A stretch of 64,000 bases of DNA from Strigamia acuminata. Its lineage: Eukaryota > Arthropoda > Chilopoda > Geophilomorpha > Linotaeniidae. Below are positions 21,092-31,930 of the stretch, piece by piece; positions within the stretch are counted from its first letter, which is position 1; each line of letters begins with the position of its first letter. The DNA is taken from positions 5,023,087 to 5,087,086 of the forward strand of contig OX442314.1 in the NCBI GenBank assembly GCA_949358305.1. Direction: 5' to 3'. The position numbers were made by a program, and so were the translations under genes. Below the pieces are notes generated by a model. It worked only from the letters and a program-made list of their open reading frames with translations. It made no database searches and was not told the origin of the DNA.

Positions 21092-24000
21092 TAGGCCTGT
21101 GCGCCGAGTCGGCTCAGCCGACTCGGCTCGGCGGCTGGTCGGCTGGACCCCAGCCGCCGCCGCCGTGTGGCGACAATTTACAACTAATTACAAGCCGCCG
21201 CCGCCGCTGATTTGCCGGCGTCGAACGGCTGAATTTTTTTTTTTTTTTTTTTTTTTTCAGATGATTTTATCGCCAGAAGAGAAGGAAGGAGAGGGACGGC
21301 GGAGGATGGAACAATATGGCCGAAATCCGAAAACGATGCAAATTCTAGCACAATTTTTTTTATCATTTTCTCGATTATTCGATTATATTATTCAATTATT
21401 GATGTAAATTTTGTTATTAAACTTTTTGATTCAGTAAAGTAGTTTCTAGTTTGTAATTCAATTTAATTCATTGAGAATAATAATGTACGAAATACCAAAA
21501 TCAATCCAACATCCAACCAAATAATCAACAACTTAGAACTTAGAACTTAACTTATCAAGCCACGATTAGATTTAGATTGCAAAGCACGAATTGTATGAAT
21601 TCATTTTCATTAGTAATCGTGACTTTAAATTACGAGTGCGAATGAATTCGTGCAGTTCGTTGCGATATTGCAAAGTGCGATTGCAAATAATGCGATGCGA
21701 ATTACGAATCACGTTCACGTTTTGGTTTTGGACGTAAACATAATGATCCAATGGCTGTGCAGCCATTGGATCATTACAAAACGTTTTTGCTACGTTTGGT
21801 ATTCTAGATTTCTCGTATATAAAGCACAAAGCAGCAAAGAATAATTTATCTTTATCCAACCTGTTCTCTGATCATGTTTACCGACACCGAATCCGATGCT
21901 TCTCAACACGTTGCCGAAGAGCCGTCGCAATCGCAATTGGAGATTCTCACGTTGAACAATACTCCTAGTGGTAGTTTAGTATGGAAGTATTTTGGCACGT
22001 TGGTCAAAGACAATAGACCGGTAGACGGGAGTTCGGCGGTGCATTGTAAAGAATGTTTCAAGGACCGAATCTTGAAGAAGTATAGCGTGACGACCAGTAC
22101 AGGAAATTTGATCACTCATCTCTTATCCAAACATAACATAACGGTTGATTCTCAACAAAAAGTTGCGAACGCCCAAAAAATATCGAACTTCTTCAGCCCG
22201 AATATCCCTACGACATCTAAACCGCGCGCAACTGATGCAAGATTCAAATTGGCACGTGACATTGCTTTGTTTTGTGCACGGGATTTAACTCCGTACAGTA
22301 TTGTCGTCCACGATGGATTTCGAGATTTTTGTCGCAAATACGGCGTCATCAAAAAGGACGAAGATTTGCCTGCCCGTTCAACAATAACGAGGAAAGCTTT
22401 GACCGATGTATACAACCACGTACGTGAAAAATTCGTTGATAAACTTAAAAACATTTCTGGTGGGATTGGTCTGACGTGCGATTGTTGGACTGACAATTAT
22501 GCGCATTTAGCGTATATAACGTACACAATTCACTGGCTTGATGACAATTGGATTCTGAAAATCGGTTCTTTGGGAACAGTTCATTTTCCACCGCCGCACA
22601 CGGGAGAAACTATCAAATCGAATTTTGAACAGCTTATTTGTGAGTATGGTTTAAGTAATTTGTATATAACTTCCGTAACCGATTGTGGTAGCAATATGCT
22701 TCGAGCATTTCGGCTAATGGATCGTCCACATATTAAATGTGTAGCTCATGGGCTTCACAACCTAATTTCGGGGGATCTTCTTAAGGATGTAGCCATGACT
22801 AACGTCAAACTGATTATTCGGAAAATGCATTCAATCCATCGAGCGCTTATCTATAGGAAAGATGAGCTTAAAAATTTATTTATCGAGCTTCACAGCTTGC
22901 ACCAGTTTGATGCGATTGAGCAGCAGTCGAACGAAATTGAAGATTTACTTTGCGCGGATCGAATAGCAATACCAATGCCTGGTCATTTGGATTCGGAATC
23001 GGACCAAACGGACATGAGCCTCGAGTTCCTCGACGTCGACACTGAAATCGCTGGTGAGTCTGAGTCTGTAAGCTCGTACGAAACATTGAAAATAGATGTT
23101 GCAACACGTTGGAACAGTTTGCTTACGATGCTCCAAAGTTTTCGAAAAAACAAGGACGTAATTCAAATGATGCTGGAGAAACTGCAAAAATATAACTTGA
23201 TTTTGTCGGATGCAGATGCGGAAAAACTTAAGTCGCTGGAAACGGTACTGGAATTGTTTAAAGATGCGACTGATATTTTGAATGGATCGAAGTATCCAAC
23301 TTTGAATTGCGTATTATTGTTCAAAACTGAAATATTGTATCAATTATCCGAATTTTGTAAATCTGACGATTTGGAAATTTCAAATTACGCTACAGTTTTG
23401 AGCTGTAATTTGGAAAAGCGTTTGCCTACGACAGAGGAGAATGTTGGTGCAGCTTTGTTGGACCCAGCTGCTCAGCATTTGGATATTGTTAAAAATTATT
23501 TGATTTCTCGTAGCACAACAAAGTATCAATTTTTTAGAAGTCTTGCTGAGAAATATAACGTTTCCGTTTCCGTCACAACCCACAACGCTGAGCCTGATAG
23601 TTCCCCAAAAGAACCACCGCGTAAAAATTCCAGAGCCTCTTTACTGCTGAAATATGCAGGTGCAGCTCAAATTCCCGAAACCAATGGACTTGCAAATGAA
23701 GTTGCAAAATATACAAATGTCCACGGTCCCATTGAAGATGTTCTGATGTGGTGGAAAACACACGACACAGTATTTCCTATTTTATCTAAACTGGCAAAAA
23801 TATCTTTGTGTATTCCTGCCACAAGCGCACCATCGGAACGAGCATTTTCAACAAGTGGGAATTTAATTTCTGCTAAACGAGCAAGTTTAAATTCAAAAAC
23901 GGTTAAGGAAACTCTGTTCATTCATGATAACTACAGCTTTGTTGTTTAGTAAAAATTTTGTGTATTAAATAAAATAAAAATGAATTTTCAATTTTCATTC

Positions 24001-24271
24001 TTTTTATTTCATTTCAGTCAGTTTTTATTTTTTTCTTGTTAATTTTTTTTAATTTTTTTTTTTGGGGAGTTTTTTTGGTTTTTTTGTTGATTTTACACCG
24101 AAAATTTCGGCTTAGCCGATCAGCCGGCTGGCCGCCGCCGATACCGTATTGGATCGGCTCAGCCGCCAGCCGCCGACCCCTGCGAACGAGCCGGGTTCGA
24201 GCCGCCGCCACCTCGTGGCGACCAGCCGAATCAAGCCGCCGCCGAAAAATTGCGCTCGGCGCACAGGTCTA
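21092..24271 (+). mobile_element. Complete hAT transposon, 3180 bp, nested in the LTR element
   Basis: Exact 8-bp target duplication CCTCCTAC (21084-21091 and 24272-24279). Terminal inverted repeats are TAGGCCTGTGCGCCGAG on the left and the inverse of TAGACCTGTGCGCCGAG on the right (one mismatch in 17). Subterminal regions are rich in GCCG/CGGC words. One uninterrupted 691-codon transposase lies inside. All hallmarks of an intact, recently mobile element. Confidence 0.97.
21874..23949 (+). CDS. hAT transposase, BED finger plus C-terminal dimerisation domain
   Basis: 691 residues, the usual hAT size. A BED-type zinc finger lies at about residues 35-90: VHCKECF then LITHLLSKH (Cys2-His2 spacing). 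The catalytic core carries LTCDCWTD at 200-207 and the VTDCGSN box with Asp 270. The C-terminal dimerisation domain (about 605-690) contains WWKTHDTVFPILSKLAK and PATSAPSERAFSTSG with Glu 655. These are the positions where hAT transposases keep their D-D-E residues (family knowledge). No frameshift or internal stop. It cuts and rejoins DNA at the element ends in the nucleus. Confidence 0.95.
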   Translation: MFTDTESDASQHVAEEPSQSQLEILTLNNTPSGSLVWKYFGTLVKDNRPVDGSSAVHCKECFKDRILKKYSVTTSTGNLITHLLSKHNITVDSQQKVANAQKISNFFSPNIPTTSKPRATDARFKLARDIALFCARDLTPYSIVVHDGFRDFCRKYGVIKKDEDLPARSTITRKALTDVYNHVREKFVDKLKNISGGIGLTCDCWTDNYAHLAYITYTIHWLDDNWILKIGSLGTVHFPPPHTGETIKSNFEQLICEYGLSNLYITSVTDCGSNMLRAFRLMDRPHIKCVAHGLHNLISGDLLKDVAMTNVKLIIRKMHSIHRALIYRKDELKNLFIELHSLHQFDAIEQQSNEIEDLLCADRIAIPMPGHLDSESDQTDMSLEFLDVDTEIAGESESVSSYETLKIDVATRWNSLLTMLQSFRKNKDVIQMMLEKLQKYNLILSDADAEKLKSLETVLELFKDATDILNGSKYPTLNCVLLFKTEILYQLSEFCKSDDLEISNYATVLSCNLEKRLPTTEENVGAALLDPAAQHLDIVKNYLISRSTTKYQFFRSLAEKYNVSVSVTTHNAEPDSSPKEPPRKNSRASLLLKYAGAAQIPETNGLANEVAKYTNVHGPIEDVLMWWKTHDTVFPILSKLAKISLCIPATSAPSERAFSTSGNLISAKRASLNSKTVKETLFIHDNYSFVV

Positions 24272-24279
24272 CCTCCTAC

Positions 24280-26306
24280 CACGTGGTTTGACGGTGGAAG
24301 CTGTCAGAGCGCGGGACGGGCAGCCTGGTCCATCGGGTTCTGCTCCTTCGGCACCAAGGGTTCAGGCGGGGCGGCCGGCTTCAGCAGAGGCCCCAGCCCA
24401 GTCGAACCCGAAGCGCCAAAAGCAAGAGCCAGCGCCGTCGAAGTGGACGGAAGAAATGACCGCACGGCTAGAGACCTCGTTGGCGGAGTGGCGGGCGTCC
24501 TACCCGCGCGCAACTGCGGTTCAGATCGAGTCCGCAGGGAAGCTGCTGCGTCGTCGTATCAAGGACAATTCGAGGAAGGCACGGTCCGCCGAGGCGGCGA
24601 GGCAAGCGGTGGCCGAGGCGGAAGCTGCTGCCGTACTGCCGGTCGCACAGCGATCGTGTGGATCCGATGCCAGCGAACCGGGTGTTGTGGCTGTTCCGAT
24701 GGTTGTCACTCTCCCCGTGGCGGACGGTACGCCGGAACCCACACAGCAGTTGGAAGTGGTCAGAGACGAGGTACAGGCTGAACCAGCAGTGTCCCTTGCT
24801 CTGGACCTTCCCGGAGTGCCTGGCGAACAGGTGGTCGAGATGCCCACGGAGGAAGCCGGCTGTAGTGAGCAGGCGATCGCTTGCGCTTCACTCGCACTCG
24901 GAATTCCCGTGGCGCAGTTCGACGGGACGGGAGGACTGCCCCATCGCACTTGGGGTAGCCTCATGAATCTCGCGGGACGGTCGGAGCCATCTACCCCGCG
25001 GGAAGAGTGTATTGTTTCCCAGAGGCAGGACGGCGCTTGCGCCGAACTACCGATGGTGCAATCCCTGATGCCAACGCCAGACGACGAGATGATGGAGTTG
25101 TCTGTTTCGGAGGACGATGTGCTGCAATTGTCGGTGCTGGAGGGTTTGTCTCTCGAAGCACAGCTGTTGCGGTGCGGCGACCCCGAGATGGTCAGCGCAG
25201 GAGTAGAAACTGCCGGAGGAGGTGAAGGACCTTCCCAGGACCCACACCCCTCTGGACAGCACGAAGGAGCGGAGTTCTTGGAACCCGTCGAGGGCCAGGT
25301 TCCGCTCGAAGTCGCTGACTTACCGCCTGGTGCTCCGGTGGTCTGCACGGCACTTGTACTGATGGCAGTCCCGCGCCTCAAGCATGCGAACGCTCAGGTG
25401 GTGGCGCTCTGGGTCGCCGAAGCTAAGCGGTGGAGAGAACTTCACCTGCGCTTTGTGGACGCGGCCGGGAGTGACATCAGGACGACGAGGGCTGTCGCAC
25501 TCATCAGGCAGAGGATGTGGATAATCCTCAACATTCCCCCTGTCGCATCGGCCGCAGCGAGGAGAATCAGGTGGTTCGAGACGGTGCGCATCGTCGCGTG
25601 GGCGGTGGGCACTGCCATGAACGCATGGTATCTCCACCTACCGTCCCCGTTCGTGGTCCAAAGTTGGACTCTAGAGCAGACGGTGGGGGCGGACCATGCG
25701 GATTTCGACCCGGCAATCTGCCGTGGCTACGTGGAGACGCTGGCCGGGCTCCCGAGGTTGACCAATAACTACGGTCACCAACGGATGTTCGTACCGGCGT
25801 CCCACGAGCCTGTGCCTATCGTGATGCCACCGGAGTTGGCGGCACACTCACCGCCACCCCCGCCTACGTACGAAGAGGTGGTGATGAAGCGGGTGCATAG
25901 ACGGAAGGGTTATCCCGACCAATTTAGCCCCGACGTCTGGGATCCAATCGAATCAACCCACGATGCTCGCAAGCAGAAGGGGAAGGGGAAGAAGTCCCGC
26001 ACTGCTCAAACCATAGCGGCGTCGAGGGAAGAAGCGGCGGCGCGACGCGCCTTAGCCCCAGTCAAGACGACGACGACGGAGGAGGTGCCTCAGCTACCCC
26101 CCCAGTCGGCGTCAGCTACGGCAGGAGCGGTGGAAGCGGAAGACGGGCAACTGGTGCCCCCACCGCCGTCGATACGGTCTGTACTGGAGGCGGCGAGAAC
26201 TTCGCCAGCCCCAGCAGGACCCGCAGCGGTTGCAACCGAGTCTGAGGAGGAGCCGCAAGGCCCCTCTCAGCCGCGACCACCGTCCAACGACAAGCCGGAG
26301 CCGTGA
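24280..26306 (+). CDS. 3' ORF of the LTR element, C-terminal part, unknown protein with PPPPPTYEEV motif
   Basis: About 675 codons continuing the frame of 20809-21091 after the hAT target site; the apparent start inside the hAT end is an artefact. In order: Pro/Ala/Ser-rich linker; a WTEEMTARLETSLAEW helix region that could be a Myb/SANT-like fold (weak); basic RRRIKDNSRKAR; long acidic linker; a globular, helical stretch (from about LVLMAVPRLKHANAQVVALW to LPRLTNNYGHQRMF); then PPPPPTYEEV, which contains a PPxY-like late-domain word; a basic KQKGKGKK segment; a Pro-rich tail. It ends TGA at 26304. No membrane segment, so not Env-like. A displaced Gag-like protein is one possibility (inference). 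Confidence 0.65.
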
Positions 26307-27021
26307 AAAGCCTCGACTGTCGTCCTTGGACGCGAATTGTACAAACGACGGACCTCTGGTCCCGATAATATTTTTTCCCAACAGCATGCCGTGAGATGCC
26401 TGTCCCGGGACATGAACGCCGAGCCGGGAGCGAGTGACGAGACGGAGACGCCACGCCACAAGCCCACGTGCCCGACGAAAACGGATACCGGAGTTTTCCC
26501 GTTCCATCGGTGGATCTCCCGGCCGTGGATCTTGGTCAGGTCCCGGTCGTTGTATATATATTATTTCTTTTTTTTAATTATCGTTTTCATTGTTTGTTTA
26601 ACGTAACTTTATTTCCGATTATTTTATGAGAGGATTGACCAACCTCTCCCATCCTTGTTTTCATTTTTTTTTGTTTACATATACCGTATTTATTTTGTCT
26701 TTACTTTTTTTTTTTTTATTGTTTTTTGCTTTATGATTTCGTCCCGGGCTTGTTACGTTCAGGCCCGGTGAATTATTATTTACATTGTATTACATCAATA
26801 GTTTGTTTTGTTTTCGGCCAGTCTAGGGCGAGGTGGTTCCTGTCGCCCAATGCTGCTAACATCGTTGACCGACGGTGCGGTGGTTTTCGGTCCACCAGCA
26901 CCGAAGGTCGGCACCGGTAGCCCGACAAGTTGTGGTCTTCGACTGACTTCGTTGTTGTGTCTGCCTCGACTTGCGTGTCCCCGTCGGTGTTGTGTGTGGC
27001 CCCTTAGACCTACCTTTTCGT
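26307..27021 (+). other. LTR-element 3' untranslated stretch
   Basis: From the 3' ORF stop to the purine tract. It includes T-rich runs around 26565-26730 and no ORF of note. Confidence 0.6.
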
Positions 27022-27033
27022 GGGGGGGGGAGA
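27022..27033 (+). promoter_or_regulatory. Polypurine tract of the LTR element
   Basis: GGGGGGGGGAGA abuts the 3' LTR start TGTGACC. By family knowledge such a tract primes plus-strand DNA synthesis and fixes the element's orientation as plus. Confidence 0.92.
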
Positions 27034-27626
27034 TGTGACCGCCAGGCCACCTAGGTGACCTGCGGCACTGCCACACACCACCGTGCGGCCCCAAAGGTCA
27101 ACCCCTACGTGGGTAGTTGACCTAGCTCGGGGAGGAGGGAGTAGAGTGGTGTGGTGAGGAGGGAGTGTGGTGAGAGAGTTGAGTGTTGGACACGGCCTGA
27201 GAAGGACGTGCCTGCAGCAGCTCCCCGAGAGGAGAAGGTGTTCATCTGGGAGGGACAAGCAGTGTCCCGGTTTGACTCTGTACTCCTCACCATTCACCAC
27301 GATGATACTCAGTATGACGGCTCCCACCGTTATACAGCCTCCATGAGTGGACGCGTGGGTCGTAGGTAAGTACGACACGAATGTTAAGTCGAACCGACCA
27401 CGCCACGCATTGGGTTCCCACCCAGTGTGTGGCGGGTCGGTTGCCGGTGCGGTGTGCCTTCGTGGCACCTCTGCAGCGGGTGACGGGTTTCCCCATACCC
27501 CTAGACAACGCAATAAAGGCCAACCAACCAATATTGTGGGAAGTCTCCGTCATTTACGTGAAGTATGCGTCCCTACCAAGTGTTCTCAGTCCCCTGACTA
27601 CACTGGAAGAGACCATAGCAGTCACA
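27034..27626 (+). repeat. 3' LTR (593 bp)
   Basis: Same length and ends as 9876-10468, nearly identical; followed by the GCGC target duplication (27627-27630). Confidence 0.95.
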
Positions 27627-27630
27627 GCGC

Positions 27631-28339
27631 AACATTGAGATTCGCGCCTAGCAATCGGCATTACATTGTTTGTAATGCCTAAATGCGACATGCTGTGCTT
27701 ACGGTGGTCCGGAATAGCTACTTTTATGAAATTAGTGATTTTTTTAGCGAAGCTAACAAAAAATGATAAATTAGCGAGAAAATCAGCGAAAATTTTGCTG
27801 ATTTTCTCGCTAATCTATACGTTTTCACGACATTTACAACTGGTAAAAAATTAAACTCTTGATGCTAAATTTGTACTATGCATTATATTCTGCGCAGACG
27901 ATTTTCTAATTCCAGTTGTTATTTGGCAGTAATAAGCCTAATATTAGGCTTAATAATGCTAAAATAAAGGAAATAAACAACAAGAAACTCATCATTAAAA
28001 GTAATTTACAGCCTAGTACCAAAATATTGTTGTTTATTGTTAGAAATGAGCACAAATGCTTTATGTTGAATAGTCACAACTAATCTTTGGTTTTGGGAAT
28101 GATTTTATGTGACTGTTTGACAAAAATGAGAACTGCACTAACTTGTAAACTGTCCTCCTGTCGGCAGGATGCATATCCTGTGCAAAAACATAGGGGCGAC
28201 AAAAATTCACATATTATATAAAAAACTCAAATTTGCACATTTATTTATAGCTCTTTTCTCTTAAAATTATTTCCATTAAAGGTTTTTTACATATTTTTTA
28301 AAAATCTCATCCAAACAAGTTTTCGTGGTTCCAACCTGG
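27631..28339. other. Non-coding, no supported gene
   Basis: AT-rich host sequence resuming after the LTR element. 28150-28200 contains a CAGGATGCATATCCTG...CATAGGGGC motif that recurs twice at 57262-57335. Confidence 0.5.
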
Positions 28340-28539
28340 TCACCTCATTGGCTGTCATTGCTAATCAGAATAAAACATCATTAATGATTTCATTATTTTT
28401 GTGCAAAATACAACTTAGTACCTATGCAGAACAAAAGAACAAAGAACAAGATGATTAGATATTTCATTTTCGACGGATGAAACAAGTTGACTGGCGGTTT
28501 GTGAGAGATTTTCTTTTTGCCGGATCTAACTGCCGGAGT

Positions 28540-28570
<31 letters not shown>

Positions 28571-28640
28571 CTTATTCACATTTATTGCGATGTATAGAGA
28601 TATAATTTTATTTATAGGCTACCTAATGGCGTTGAATTAA
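28340..28640. repeat. Dispersed repeat copy 2
   Basis: Shares CATTGCTAATCAGAAT, AACAAGATGATTAGATATTT, GACGGATGAAAC and TTTGCCGGATCTAACTGCCG with 29570-29925 and part with 9110-9710. A (TATT)n tract at 28538-28572 interrupts it. Confidence 0.75.
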
Positions 28641-28648
28641 TTCACTTG

Positions 28649-28709
28649 AACGTCAAGTTACAAGCTTATCCCTTATAACTTATAAGGGATAAGGTTGTAA
28701 CTTGACGTT
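28649..28709. repeat. 61-bp near-perfect palindrome
   Basis: Reading inward from AACGTCAAGTTACAA and its complement TTGTAACTTGACGTT, every base pairs across centre 28679 except 28664/28694. There is effectively no loop. Confidence 0.93.
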
Positions 28710-28879
28710 GTTTTTTGAAATTCTATTTTTTTAACATGGAGCATGACTCTTTCCAACTTTCTGACTATTTTTCCTATACCCTTAGCTTTTTTGGTGGTTT
28801 TTCAGAAGTTTTATAAAAAGAACGTAGTAAGCTTATAGTACTATGGTGTTGTATTCGGGAAAGACGGTAGTAATCCATA

Positions 28880-29300
28880 AAGCTAGGTTTACATTTATGT
28901 TCACACTAGAAGCGATGCAACACAACGCAGAGTCCGTTCACACTGTAGGGAACGTGTGAACAGAGCTGAAACAATTGATGTTGCGTCTGGTCAGTCAGAT
29001 GGGTTCAATGAAACCTGGAATTGGACTTAATTCTAGAACTAGTTCCAGAATCCAAAATGGCGGCCTGTTTGCATGTGGCAAAGTCTCGCCAACCAGACGT
29101 GAATCGACGAGAGTTGGAGTCGATCGTGATTGGTTGGCCGCAAGACCTTTCCTTGCGTTACGTCGCTTACTTCAACTTGGGAGTTGTAGCAGGAATTGGC
29201 GTCAACTTCAAGAATTTTTGGACGCAAGCAGCTTGCGTTGCGTCAGTTTTCTTGCATTGCGTCTAGTGTGAATACAAGTGTGAACCTCGCTTAAATGCCA
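28880..29300. mobile_element. Probable MITE-like repeat with GTGTGAAC ends
   Basis: The left side has AAGCTAGGTTTACATTTATG and TTCACAC; the right side has GTGTGAACCTCGCTT in inverse. Internal GCGTTGCGTC/GATGCAACACAACGC words are also inverted. I could not fix exact ends or a target duplication. The small ORF inside is not supported as a gene. Confidence 0.45.
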
Positions 29301-29569
29301 ATTCGGTAGTGGCACAAACTAAATAAATCAATTTTAAAAACAAAATACGACATAATAATGTTTTTTTTATTTATTTAATTTTCTTTTTACATAATTCCGT
29401 TGATTAGTACAATCGTTTGCATCTGCAGTCACCTCATGTACGGCGTCTAAGTCAGTAGTACCGCCGCCGTTTGCATCTGCAGCCACCATCGTAAGTACAA
29501 GCGAGAAAGTCCCGATCAACCCACTTACATTTTTGAATGCATCTCTCAACATCACACACATCCTCACTA

Positions 29570-29925
29570 GCCACCATTGCTAATCAGAATAGAACATACC
29601 AATGCTCATTAATGGATTTATTATTTTTGTGCAAAATATAACTTACCTATGCAGGACAAAAGAACAAAGAAAAACACGATAAGATGTTTCATTTTCGAGG
29701 GATGAAACAAGTCGACTAAACTGTCAGTCAACTTGTTTCATTTTCATTTTGCCGGATCTAACTGCCAGAGTTACAATATCCGGCGATATCATTACATTTA
29801 ATGGCTACTCAATGGTGTTGAATTAATTCCATTCGATTGATTTCACGAGACATTATAAATTTGAACATTTTAATTAATTACAAGAGGTATCAGATCCGTT
29901 ATACCATGTTCACACCAAGCTTTTG
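29570..29925. repeat. Dispersed repeat copy 3
   Basis: Best-preserved copy of the family also at 9110-9710 and 28340-28640. It ends near GGTATCAGATCCG; copy 1 has CAGTATCAGATTC at the same place. Confidence 0.75.
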
Positions 29926-30800
29926 GATCTCATCTAAAGCTGCGGATCTAGATCCAAGATTGGTGTGAACACTGAACTCCGTTTACGGATCTAGATCCGT
30001 GCGCCCAACAACTCTGTTCTAGGCATGAGAACGGGACCAATTTTCTGGTTCCGACCTGTCCCGAGTCCCGAAAATCGATTGCGTATTTTTTCTGCATTTT
30101 GCGTTTATAATTTCTTCTTGAATGCAAGCAGAAATATTGGCACGAGATGCAGAAAGGGTAAATATTTTGCGGGTAAATTGTTAAGGAAAAAGTTGATTGG
30201 AAATTTTCAATTCTGAATTTTCTTTGCAGCATTGTAAACTTAACTTTTCCCTGGCCATACAATCCGACAACCTGATTGTTCAGGTTGTCACATTGTAAAG
30301 GAAATTATTTCGCATGTGGGTCCGCATGTGTCTTTCCGAGCGCGGAAATTGTTTGGTACACACAATCTGTGCACGAAAATTTGTTTGTTACAACCATGGT
30401 GTTGCATTGTAAAGCACGGGAAGAATAGAATTTCGCTTGCCTGAATGTCTCCTTGTGTAACATGTCAACCCGAACTTTTGTCCACATACAGAAAGTTGAC
30501 ATTCCGTGCACGGAAACAGGCTGTGTGTACATAGCTTAAAGGTCATCGGAAGAGAAATAAAAAATTTCTTTAATTTCTTTAAAATAATCTTAAAAAAGGT
30601 TATGTGACATTTTTGTCTGCTAAACTTAAGCAATAATAAAGTATTAGTGGTTTTACTTGTACATGATCAAATAGTGTTTTCACTATTTGAAAAAGGGAAC
30701 CATTTTGTGCAATGCATTCTGGGATTTAATGTCGTCAATGACGTCATTTGTAAACACCGAGGTAAACACACCAAGCGTATATTTTTTCTCAATAACACTA
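29926..30800. other. Non-coding, no supported gene
   Basis: 29910-30010 has short inverted ATCTAGATCC/GGATCTAGAT words. No coding evidence. Confidence 0.5.
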
Positions 30801-31662
30801 GCTGCATTCAAAAATTAAAATATTTGTGTTTTAACAATTGTAGTTTAAGTGTATTTTAAGTTTAAATTTTGAGTGTGAGAATTTTAACTCTATTTTATAA
30901 AATTGACAACATGTGAAAGCTTTAACATACATTTTTGATCACCTGATATGTAATAAATTCCAAAGTGTAGCATATAATAGTCTCCAAGTGATTAGAAAGT
31001 AGTATGCATTGTTCAAATGTTATTATTTTTAGTAAGATTTAAATTTTTTATGCCTTGCTAGTAGAAGGGAGGAAGAAATTTTAAAAGAGTATGACCAATT
31101 GCCACCAGAGGTCATTCACAGCATCAATTCAAAGATGGAGTGATTGGACAATTAAGAAGAAATAATTAATAAAGCATAAAAGTAATATTTATTATCAATC
31201 TTAGTTAGAAAAATACCAAAATTTATGGTTTGAATAAGAATGGTGAAAAATTAAAAAAAAACAATTTAAAAACATGTTCACATGTGAGTTACCTATTTTC
31301 ATGAAAATTCTTCAGAAATTGAAATTCAAAATTTTTGTATTTATGTTTTAAGAGTGTGTAGCACAAAAATTTAAAATATAACAGGAAGTGATGTGATAAG
31401 TTGTGAAGTGATGTTATATAACTACAGATAAAATATTAATTTGTGAGTGCTTGAATTTTAACTGAATTTTAGTTCAATTTTCATAAAATTTTGTATACAA
31501 ATGTAATGCATAACTACACTTCAAATTGAAGTAAAATAGAGTTTTGTGAAATTGTATTTTAGTTTGTATTTTAACCAATTTTAGTTTTATAGACAGGAAA
31601 TGATGTCATTTTTGTTTTAAAATGGAACTAAAACACAAAATGTTTTAATTTTTGAATGCAGC
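30801..31662. mobile_element. Non-autonomous TA-flanked element, 862 bp
   Basis: Begins GCTGCATTCAAAAATTAAAA and ends with its inverse (TTTTAATTTTTGAATGCAGC), with TA on each side (30799-30800, 31663-31664). The inverted repeat continues about 15 bases further (TTTGTGTTTTA/TAAAACACAAA). No transposase frame, so mobilised in trans if at all; Tc1/mariner-type by target site. Confidence 0.85.
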
Positions 31663-31769
31663 TACTATTACCGCACATTTTATACATTTGTTATCATGGA
31701 GTATTGTGCAGCTGTGGAATGCCAACATTGATAAAAAAAAGTGCAAAAAGACCAATTTTTGAGCTAAAA

Positions 31770-31930
31770 ATATTGACTTAACATCTACTTTGTAGCTAAA
31801 AACATCGATTTTGTAGCTAAAAACATCGATTTTATAGCTAAAAACATCGATTTTGTAGCTAAAAACATCGATTTTGTAGCTAAAAACATCGATTTTGTAG
31901 CTAAAAACATTGATTTTGTAGCTAAAACAT
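31770..31930. repeat. 21-bp minisatellite
   Basis: TTTTGTAGCTAAAAACATCGA is repeated about seven times. Being a multiple of three, it opens two minus-strand frames that are artefacts. Confidence 0.95.

Larger units (their letters stand above)
9876..27626 (+). mobile_element. Giant Ty3/gypsy-type LTR retrotransposon with two nested transposons
   Basis: It is bounded by 593-bp LTRs (9876-10468 and 27034-27626) beginning TGTGAC and ending GTCACA. The target duplication is GCGC (9872-9875 and 27627-27630), and a purine tract GGGGGGGGGAGA directly precedes the 3' LTR. Inside are a 3-kb leader, a gypsy pol ORF (13438-16044, continued in another frame to 16376), a Tc1/mariner insertion (16930-18977), a 3' ORF begun at about 20809, a hAT insertion (21092-24271) and the rest of the 3' ORF (to 26306). 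Without the two insertions it would be about 12.5 kb. I saw no clear tRNA primer site after 10468 and no gag before pol. Confidence 0.93.

Noticed and set aside
24036-24279. N-terminal part of the 756-codon frame beginning in the hAT end
   Set aside because: The first about 80 codons are hAT terminal DNA; the true reading joins 20809-21091 to 24280 onward.
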